Origin: Bacillota bacterium | GTDB lineage: Bacteria; Bacillota; Bacilli; Paenibacillales; NBRC-103111 | Length of the DNA stretch: 64,000 nucleotides | Assembly: GCA_023388055.1 (NCBI GenBank) | Contig: JAEWGW010000022.1 | Coordinates: forward strand, 1 to 64,000 | Direction of reading: 5' to 3' | The notes under the pieces: model-generated | The model's database searches: none | What the model was told of the DNA's origin: nothing | The model's input: the letters and a program-made list of their open reading frames with translations, nothing else | Shown: positions 57,962-64,000 of the stretch, piece after piece | Layout: each line of letters begins with the position of its first letter | How positions within the stretch are numbered: the stretch's first letter is position 1 | Translations under genes and position numbers: made by a program

Positions 57962-59473
57962 TTACTCCCCGCTATCGCGCCGGGTCAGCCCTCGTATCGC
58001 CTCCCGTGTTACCTCCCGGTCATCGAAATGGATGGTTCCATGATTGGTGATTTGGTAGGTTTCATGACCCTTGCCTGCAATCACGATCACATCCCCTGGC
58101 TCCGCCATCTCCACTGCACGCGCAATAGCCGCAGCACGGTCCTCTACGATCTGATACCTGCTTGCGGGATACTGCTTTTCACGCAGGCCCTCCTCAATAT
58201 CGGCTAAAATCCGCCTGGGATTCTCGGAGCGCGGGTTGTCGGAGGTGACCACCACAAAGTCACTGTAATCAGCCGCGATACCACCCATAATCGGGCGTTT
58301 GGTACGGTCGCGGTCTCCCCCGCAGCCGAACACGGTAATCACCTTCTTCTCCGCGAAGCCCCGTACCGCCCGCAGTACATTGTCCAGCCCGTCAGGTGTG
58401 TGGGCGTAATCCACCAGGGCAAGAAAGGACTGCCCCTCGTTGATAACCTCCATCCGCCCCGGTACACCCGGTAAGGAAACAAGTCCGTCTCGAATCGTCT
58501 CCAGCGGCAGCCCTTCCGCAAGTGCAGCTGTAATGGCGGCCAAGGCATTATACACATTGAAGGTGCCCACCATGCCCAACTGCATGTCGATGGTCCCCTT
58601 GTAGGTGACGGCCCGGAAGGACGTCCCTCTAGCGCTTAACCGGATATCCTCCGCCCGTACATCGGCTTCCTCACGGATGCCATACGTCAGCACATGAGCC
58701 GCCGTCAGTTTCCGGAAGACGGCCGAAGCCGGGTCGTCCGCATTCAATACTGCAATCTTCTCGGCAGCAAAGTCGCCGGTGAACCCATTCCCAAGGCGGG
58801 AAAAGAAAAGACCCTTAGCCGCAATGTAATTCTCCATCGTTCCGTGATAATCCAGATGGTCCTGTGTAAGGTTCGTAAATACCGCCGTCCGGAAATCGCA
58901 GCCCAGCACCCGGCCAGCATCCAGTCCTTGCGAGGTTACTTCCATCACAGCATAGGAACAGTTTGTATCGGCCATCTTCCGCAGATTCCCCTGTAACACG
59001 GGTGGCTCCTGCGTATTAATGTCCGTTTGGAACAGAGCATCTCCAATCTTGGTGCCTATGTTTCCCATCAGTCCTGTCTTGTGACCGGCATATCGAAGTA
59101 TCGCCTCTATCATGTGGGCGGTGGTGGTTTTTCCGTTGGTGCCGGTAACGCCAATCAGCTTCAGCTCCCTGCTGGGATGACCATAAAAATGCGCAGAGAA
59201 TACCCCGAGCGCATGCCGCGCATTCTTTACGAGGATAACCGGTGCGTTGACATCAACTTTCCGCTCGGCAACCACAGCCGCCGCACCTGCCTGAACCGCA
59301 GCTGCTGCATAAGGATGCCGGTCCTCCTGATAGCCCGGAATACCCGGTATACATACAAACAGCTCACCCGGCGCCACACGCCGCGAATGATTGGTGATGC
59401 CGGTAATTTCAATCTCCGAATCCCCTTCAATAATCGCATTTGGAATAAGTGCAGCCAAGTCCGCTACCTTCAT
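57962..59473 (-). CDS. murE: UDP-MurNAc-tripeptide synthetase, meso-DAP-adding (MurE)
   Basis: 503 residues with three Mur-ligase domains: ATP-binding GVTGTNGKTTTAHM (about 110-123), central domain, and C-terminal domain with DNPRSENPR. The DNPR motif marks addition of meso-diaminopimelate rather than lysine. It acts in cytoplasmic peptidoglycan precursor synthesis. It is isolated from a dcw cluster, so it may be a second MurE copy or a relocated one. ATG at 59473 with GGGGAGG nine bases upstream. Confidence 0.93.
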   Translation of the reverse strand: MKVADLAALIPNAIIEGDSEIEITGITNHSRRVAPGELFVCIPGIPGYQEDRHPYAAAAVQAGAAAVVAERKVDVNAPVILVKNARHALGVFSAHFYGHPSRELKLIGVTGTNGKTTTAHMIEAILRYAGHKTGLMGNIGTKIGDALFQTDINTQEPPVLQGNLRKMADTNCSYAVMEVTSQGLDAGRVLGCDFRTAVFTNLTQDHLDYHGTMENYIAAKGLFFSRLGNGFTGDFAAEKIAVLNADDPASAVFRKLTAAHVLTYGIREEADVRAEDIRLSARGTSFRAVTYKGTIDMQLGMVGTFNVYNALAAITAALAEGLPLETIRDGLVSLPGVPGRMEVINEGQSFLALVDYAHTPDGLDNVLRAVRGFAEKKVITVFGCGGDRDRTKRPIMGGIAADYSDFVVVTSDNPRSENPRRILADIEEGLREKQYPASRYQIVEDRAAAIARAVEMAEPGDVIVIAGKGHETYQITNHGTIHFDDREVTREAIRGLTRRDSGE

Positions 59474-59562
59474 TACCCATGACCTCCCCAACCTTCATCC
59501 AACCTCCCTTATTTTACGCCACACCCGCCAACAAATGGAAGATAGCCGCAACCCGCGGCAGC

Positions 59563-59604
59563 AAAAAAGCATGTTATCCCTGCACCTGCCAGGGATAACA
59601 TGCT
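59563..59604 (-). terminator. Terminator of the polar amino acid ABC operon
   Basis: A perfect 15-bp stem AGCATGTTATCCCTG/CAGGGATAACATGCT with a seven-base loop, then TTTTTT on the minus strand, between the ATPase stop and the murE start. Confidence 0.93.
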
Positions 59605-59617
59605 TCACTTGGTTTGA

Positions 59618-60361
59618 TTAAGCAAGGCCCAGGAAAGCGCGGGTCCGTGCCTGCTGAGGATTGCCGAACAGCTCCTCCGGCTTACCGGTTTCGATGACCT
59701 CGCCATGGTCCATGAAGATCACCTGATCGGCTACCTCCCGGGCAAAGCTCATTTCGTGGGTAACAATGACCATGGTCATCTTCTCCAGCGCCAGCTCGCG
59801 AATGACCTTCAGCACCTCACCGGTCAGCTCCGGGTCAAGGGCCGAGGTGGGTTCATCAAACAGGAGGATCTCCGGCTTCATCATCAGCGCTCTGGCGATA
59901 GCGACCCGCTGTTTCTGGCCCCCGGACAATCGGGAGGGATACACATCCGCCTTGTCCGCCAGGCCGACCTTCTGCAGCAGCTCCAGGCTGTTGCGCCGCA
60001 CATCCGCCGTCTCCTGCCGCCGGGCCGCATAGCGCGGGGCCAGCTCCAGGTTGCCTCTTACGGTCAGATGGGGAAACAGATGAAAATGCTGGAACACCAT
60101 TCCCATTTGGGCCGTCATCCGCTTGATCTCCGCCCCGCTGCCGTACGCTCCATCCCGGACCAGATAATCGTCCCCGATCCGGATGCTGCCCCCATTCACC
60201 TGTTCCAGGTGGATCAGGCTGCGCAGCAGGGTGCTTTTGCCGGAGCCGGAGGGCCCGATAATCGCCACTACCTGATTTTTCTTGATCTCCAGGCTGACGC
60301 CACGCAGAACGCTCAACTCGCCGAAGGATTTATGTAATCCGTCCACTTGAATCATGGTCAT
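59618..60361 (-). CDS. Polar amino acid ABC transporter ATPase
   Basis: 247 residues. Walker A GPSGSGKST (36-44), Q-loop FQHFHLFPH, signature RLSGGQKQRVAIARAL, Walker B ILLFDEPT, switch His in VTHEM. Of the GlnQ/TcyC type. ATG at 60361 has AAAGGA about ten bases upstream. Together with the next two genes it forms a complete importer, order lipoprotein-permease-ATPase as in tcyABC of Bacillus subtilis. Confidence 0.94.
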   Translation of the reverse strand: MTMIQVDGLHKSFGELSVLRGVSLEIKKNQVVAIIGPSGSGKSTLLRSLIHLEQVNGGSIRIGDDYLVRDGAYGSGAEIKRMTAQMGMVFQHFHLFPHLTVRGNLELAPRYAARRQETADVRRNSLELLQKVGLADKADVYPSRLSGGQKQRVAIARALMMKPEILLFDEPTSALDPELTGEVLKVIRELALEKMTMVIVTHEMSFAREVADQVIFMDHGEVIETGKPEELFGNPQQARTRAFLGLA

Positions 60362-60375
60362 ATGCCGCCATTCCT

Positions 60376-61035
60376 TTATTCGAATTTAAACCGCCGCTCC
60401 AGCCACTTGAACAGCAGCGTCAGCACCGCCGTCATCAGGAGATAAATCACACCTGCCAGAAACAGGGGAGTAATGGAGGAGTCCCGGTTCACCGCCGTTT
60501 GGGCAAAATGCAGCAGCTCCGGTACGGCAACGGCGTACAGCAAAGCTGTGTCCTTCACCAGGGTCACGGATTCATTGGCAACCGCCGGAAGGGCTACCCG
60601 GAACATCTGGGGTATAATCACCAGCGTCAGGCTTTTCCAGCGGCTCAAACCCAGCACCTGGGCTGCTTCCTGCTGGCCTCTGTCCACCGCAAGCAGCCCG
60701 CCCCGGAAGATCTCCGCGAAGTAGGCCGCATAGTTCAGCACAAAACCCAGACACGCCGCCGCAAAACGGTCCATCACCAAATATTCGCCCACCACCGGCA
60801 GCATCGGCAAGCCGAAGCAGATAAACAGCAGCTGCAGCAGCAGCGGGGTTCCCCGCATTACATAGATGTAGGCACTGGCCAGCCAGGACAAGGGTTTCAC
60901 CCTGCTTTTAACCGCCAACGTGCACAGAAACCCAAGAGGGATAGACAGCAGAATGGCGATAAGAAACAGCAATACAGTGGTTTGAGCCCCTTCCAGCATG
61001 GGCTTTCCAATACGAATAAGATAATCCAGATCCAT
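60376..61035 (-). CDS. Polar amino acid ABC transporter permease
   Basis: 219 residues, five membrane helices, His/Glu/Gln-permease type (YVMRGTPLLLQLLFICFGLP; EAAQVLGLSRWKSLTLVIIPQ is the ATPase-contact EAA loop). Probably a homodimeric pore. ATG at 61035 with AAGGAGC upstream. Confidence 0.93.
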   Translation of the reverse strand: MDLDYLIRIGKPMLEGAQTTVLLFLIAILLSIPLGFLCTLAVKSRVKPLSWLASAYIYVMRGTPLLLQLLFICFGLPMLPVVGEYLVMDRFAAACLGFVLNYAAYFAEIFRGGLLAVDRGQQEAAQVLGLSRWKSLTLVIIPQMFRVALPAVANESVTLVKDTALLYAVAVPELLHFAQTAVNRDSSITPLFLAGVIYLLMTAVLTLLFKWLERRFKFE

Positions 61036-61111
61036 CGCGCTTAAAGCTCCTTCGAACGCAGGAAAACCAGATAGGCCTTAGCCTTAATCCGGTTTCTGCC
61101 GTCTGTATCCA

Positions 61112-61882
61112 TTACTTCAATACTTTATTTTCGCCAAACCATTTATTGGAGATTTCTGCAGCCTTGCCGTTTTGATTCAGCTCGTCCAGCGCCTTTTGCA
61201 GCTCGGTGAGAAGCTTTTCGTTGCCTTTTTTCACGCCGATGCCATATTCCTCGGGAGCCAGCGCTTCATCCAGCAGCTTGAAGGCAGCCTTATCCTTGGA
61301 CATATGATATTTCGCCACGACCTCATCAATGACCACAGCCTGTACCCGGCCAATCTTCAGATCGGCAAGAGCCAGTACATTATCCGAGAACTCCGTTACC
61401 TTCTTGATCTGGGACTTGATGGGGTTGCCGTCCAGCGCATCCGCTGCCGAGGACAGGGATTGCAGGCCCACTTCCTTACCGGCCAGATCGGACAGCTTCG
61501 TGATGCCGGAATTGGCTGCCACGACCACGATCTGGCTATTCTTCAGGTACGGCTTGGTGAACAGCACCTTTTCCTTACGCTCATCCGTAATGGTGTAGCC
61601 GTTCCAGATCAGGTCGATCCGTCCGCTGGAGAGCTCCGTCTCCTTGGTCTTCCAGTCGATCGGCTGGAACTTCACCTTATAGCCCATCTGCTCGGCGGCC
61701 GCCCGGGCGTAATCAATGTCGAAGCCGACAATGTCATTCTTGTCATCCCGGAAGCCCATCGGGGCGAACTTGTCGTCAATGCCGATGACCAGCTCGTTAT
61801 CCTTCTTGCCTGAGCTGGAGCAGCCCAACACCGCCATTGCCAGGATCAATAGTGTCATGCCCAATACCGCAAACTTTTTCAT
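61112..61882 (-). CDS. Polar amino acid ABC transporter substrate-binding lipoprotein
   Basis: 256 residues. Lipobox AVLGC (Cys about 21), then a family-3 binding fold: ELVIGIDDKFAPMGFRDDKN, FDIDYARAAAEQMGYKV, IDLIWNGYTITDERKEKVLF. The likely ligand is a polar amino acid such as glutamine or cystine; no residue seen here decides. ATG at 61882 with GGGGGAT upstream; a possible promoter TCGACT-17-TATGAT lies upstream in 61883-61990. Confidence 0.92.
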   Translation of the reverse strand: MKKFAVLGMTLLILAMAVLGCSSSGKKDNELVIGIDDKFAPMGFRDDKNDIVGFDIDYARAAAEQMGYKVKFQPIDWKTKETELSSGRIDLIWNGYTITDERKEKVLFTKPYLKNSQIVVVAANSGITKLSDLAGKEVGLQSLSSAADALDGNPIKSQIKKVTEFSDNVLALADLKIGRVQAVVIDEVVAKYHMSKDKAAFKLLDEALAPEEYGIGVKKGNEKLLTELQKALDELNQNGKAAEISNKWFGENKVLK

Positions 61883-62025
61883 GCCAATCCCCCATCTGTA
61901 GGAAATATTTCACAAAGTAAGGCCAAACGCTTTACTCCATTACCACGTTATCACAGAAACATATCATAACATACCCCTCACATAGAGTCGATAGTTTCGC
62001 AGAAGAATTAACCATATGTCTATTT

Positions 62026-63369
62026 TTACCACGGCGTCCGCTTCCGGGCCTCCTCCACGATTGTTCTGACCCCCTCATCGATTTGCTCCGGGCCGGTCTG
62101 GGAGATGCTGATCCGCAGAAACTTGTCCCGTTCCCGATACCCGGACAAATAGAAGGCCTTGCCTGGCACAACGGTGATTCCTCTCGCTGCAAGCCGCTTG
62201 ACCAGCTGCTCCAGATTGACCGTAGGCTGCAGCATAAATGGGGTGTAGATACCCGATGTAATCTCCGGCACCCCCAGCAAACCCGGTTCATTGTACCGCA
62301 TCACCGATTCCATCAGCACCTGCAGCCGCGAGGCGTACAAGCTGCTGATTTTGTGCTTATGGCGCTCGTACATCCCGTTTTTGATATATACCTCCAGCGC
62401 CGCCTGGGACAAAAGAGAGGTGTTCGAGTAGCTGTTGTACGCCTGGAATCCCTTCAGCAGCACTTCGGGCAATACAGCCGCTCCTACCCGCAAACCCGGA
62501 AATATAATCTTGGAAAAGCTCTTCACATAGATCACGCGGGAGTGTTCATCATACGCATAGATCGGATCGAAGGACCGCTCTATGCCCAGATCGGCCATAT
62601 AATCATCCTCGACCACGTACACATCATATTTCCCGGCCAGCCTGGCGATGGCCTTTCTTTCCTCTGTGCTGTAGGAGGTCCCCAGGGGATTGTGATACCG
62701 GGACATGGTGTAAAAAAATTTGATCTCCCCGTTGCCGAATATCCGCTCCAGCTCACCCAGATCAATCCCGGCTGCCGTCCGCGGAATGCCCTGTACGGGT
62801 ATCTCCTCCGTCTCCAAAAAACGCAGAAAAAGATCATAGCTGGGCTGCTCCACCAGAACGGTAGTGTTCCCGTTGGGAAACGGCATTTTGGCCAGCAATT
62901 GAAGCGCCTGCTGGGCGCCGGAGGTGACCATGATCCGATGGGCCTTGGCAAATACCTGATCATCGGCCAGATGGGATACAAGGGTATGCCGGAAGGACTC
63001 CAGCCCCTGCTGATCGCCATAGGTAAACAGGTCATACTTGTAGATATCGATGGCCTTGTTCAGACAGTGCTGAAAATCCAGATACGGAAACACGTCCACA
63101 TCCGGCAGTACAGTAGCGAAGTTGATGACGCTGCCGTCCCTCTTATCCCGCCAGTCCCCCGGCTTTTCCACCACGAAATAACCGCTTTGCGGCACCGAAT
63201 AAATGGCGTGGCGCTTCTCCAGCTCCGCATATGCCCGGGTAACCGTGCTGATGCTGCAGCCGTACGACTCCGCAGCGCTGCGGACGGAGGGCAGGCGCTG
63301 CCCCGGACGGTACAGCCCCTCCCGGATTTTGTTCTCCATATCGGATAGAATCACATGATATTTCCTCAC
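62026..63369 (-). CDS. MocR-family regulator (GntR HTH fused to aminotransferase-like domain)
   Basis: 447 residues. N-terminal GntR winged helix (LPSVRSAAESYGCSISTVTRAYAELEKRHAI) joined to a fold-type I PLP domain; the PLP-binding Lys lies in YVKSFSKIIFPGLRVG. MocR proteins (PdxR, GabR, EhuR) sense PLP or amino acids and control a divergent gene. GTG start at 63369 with GGGGGAG just upstream; earlier in-frame codons lack a site. The divergent EamA exporter is the probable target, perhaps for an amino compound. Confidence 0.9.
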   Translation of the reverse strand: MRKYHVILSDMENKIREGLYRPGQRLPSVRSAAESYGCSISTVTRAYAELEKRHAIYSVPQSGYFVVEKPGDWRDKRDGSVINFATVLPDVDVFPYLDFQHCLNKAIDIYKYDLFTYGDQQGLESFRHTLVSHLADDQVFAKAHRIMVTSGAQQALQLLAKMPFPNGNTTVLVEQPSYDLFLRFLETEEIPVQGIPRTAAGIDLGELERIFGNGEIKFFYTMSRYHNPLGTSYSTEERKAIARLAGKYDVYVVEDDYMADLGIERSFDPIYAYDEHSRVIYVKSFSKIIFPGLRVGAAVLPEVLLKGFQAYNSYSNTSLLSQAALEVYIKNGMYERHKHKISSLYASRLQVLMESVMRYNEPGLLGVPEITSGIYTPFMLQPTVNLEQLVKRLAARGITVVPGKAFYLSGYRERDKFLRISISQTGPEQIDEGVRTIVEEARKRTPW

Positions 63370-63392
63370 ACCGCTCCCCCTTGTCCACAACC

Positions 63393-63454
63393 AACTGTAT
63401 CGGTACAGTTTAACCAAAACGATATCGTTTGCATAGCCGCTTTGCCGTATCGTT
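63393..63454. promoter_or_regulatory. MocR operator-like sites in the divergent promoter
   Basis: AACTGTATCGGTACAGTT (63393-63410, palindrome with 7-bp arms), AAACGATATCGTTT (63417-63430, perfect palindrome) and GTATCGTT (63447-63454). TATCG recurs in all three, as expected for the direct-repeat sites of MocR proteins. Confidence 0.7.
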
Positions 63455-63483
63455 AAGAAAAAAGAGGAGGAATCCAATCCATT

Positions 63484-64000
63484 ATGACATCAAACCATCT
63501 GCGGCTCCCTTATTTCCTCGCCGTCCTCAACGCGGGAATCATCGGGTTATCCTTCTTGTTCGCCAAAATCGCGCTGGATTACGCCAGTCCGATGGACACG
63601 CTGGCCTTCCGTTTTGCCACTTCCTTCCTGGTGATGTCCATACCGGTAGTATTCGGCTGGATCAAGCTCAACTACCGCGGCAAACCGCTGGCTAAGGTGC
63701 TCCTGCTGGCCCTCCTTTATCCCCTTGGCTTCTTTACGCTCCAGGCCTTCGGGCTGCAGCACGCCACCTCCGCGGAGGGCGGCATTCTGTACGCCTTCAC
63801 GCCCGTTGTCACCATGCTGGCCGCCTCCCTATTTCTCAAGGAACGGACCACGCTCTACCAGAAGCTGTCCATCTTTCTGTCCGTGTTCGGGGTGGTGTTC
63901 ATTTTCGTGATGAAAGGCAGCCGGATTGATCTGTCCAACATGCTGGGAATTTCCCTGCTGCTGCTGACCTGCGCCGCCTTCGCCGGATATACGGTGATGG
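63484..64000 (+). CDS. EamA/DMT-family transporter, truncated by the window end
   Basis: The first 172 codons of a DMT transporter: helices near 10-27, 38-55 (DTLAFRFATSFLVMSIPVVF), 68-85, and HATSAEGGILYAFTPVVTML, with the EamA repeat ending in FLKERTTLYQKLSIFLSVFG. A full protein would be about 300 residues with ten helices. Members export amino acids or metabolites. ATG at 63484; GAGGAGG lies about 13 bases before it. No stop within the window. Confidence 0.9.
   Translation, partial: MTSNHLRLPYFLAVLNAGIIGLSFLFAKIALDYASPMDTLAFRFATSFLVMSIPVVFGWIKLNYRGKPLAKVLLLALLYPLGFFTLQAFGLQHATSAEGGILYAFTPVVTMLAASLFLKERTTLYQKLSIFLSVFGVVFIFVMKGSRIDLSNMLGISLLLLTCAAFAGYTVM

Noticed and set aside
62083..63348. 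421-codon plus-strand frame opposite the MocR gene
   Set aside because: Antisense shadow of a clear GntR-aminotransferase gene; no promoter or ribosome site.

Overview
The window reads as chromosome of an endospore-forming, DAP-type Bacillota, most like Paenibacillus or a close relative. The evidence is a four-gene ger spore-germinant receptor operon, a meso-DAP-type MurE (DNPR motif) with a meso-DAP dehydrogenase, strong AAGGAGG-like ribosome binding sites with frequent TTG and GTG starts, a complete mrpABCDEFG antiporter operon, and GC-rich genes separated by AT-rich promoters. There is no rRNA, tRNA, CRISPR array, intact insertion sequence or prophage. Species assignment is inference.

Layout. 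0.3-2.0 kb: pnuC-nadR NAD salvage operon with a tandem operator. 2.2-7.0 kb: a repeat-bearing basic protein, a PNPOx-fold protein, a ZIP metal transporter, and an amidase plus M14 peptidase wall-lytic pair. 7.7-12.1 kb: CbiA, an amidohydrolase, a DUF3231 protein. 12.3-14.0 kb: marR-epoxide hydrolase. 14.3-18.3 kb: Fur-box-controlled iron-siderophore ABC operon. 18.4-22.3 kb: sigJ-GyrI pair, MerR-GyrI regulator, hydrolase plus a broken VOC gene. 22.4-23.3 kb: secreted coiled-coil protein behind a structured leader. 23.9-29.4 kb: ABC-F protein with attenuator and leader ORF, MFS exporter, Tet(M)-like GTPase (a ribosome-protection/efflux cluster). 29.7-36 kb: hydrolase, PadR-DUF2812, YjdM, SDR, APH-type kinase, USP protein and several gene remnants. 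36-42 kb: Mrp operon preceded by a 32-codon ORF. 42.5-47 kb: nitrite module (nirC-nirA, ANTAR regulator, TrpD-like protein) with an ANTAR-type RNA leader and a GlnR/TnrA box. 47-52.8 kb: DHA2 exporter (probable CTG start) and ger operon. 52.8-57.7 kb: Ddh, a MITE, DEAD-box helicase, TetR-MATE pair. 58-64 kb: MurE, polar amino acid ABC transporter, MocR regulator and a truncated EamA transporter.

Two themes stand out. First, seven intergenic gaps carry members of one palindromic repeat family. Full copies are about 175-185 bp and have two ~25-bp cores in forward orientation followed by two inverted, with fixed spacing. Cores agree within a copy but differ between copies, so F/R complementarity is preserved while sequence drifts. 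I know of no name for this family. Second, regulation by premature termination recurs: the ANTAR nitrite leader, the ABC-F leader with a translated 47-codon ORF, and an unassigned leader at 22.39-22.52 kb with competing terminator and antiterminator hairpins. Many other promoters show readable operators (NAD salvage, MarR, Fur, MerR, PadR, GlnR/TnrA, TetR, MocR).
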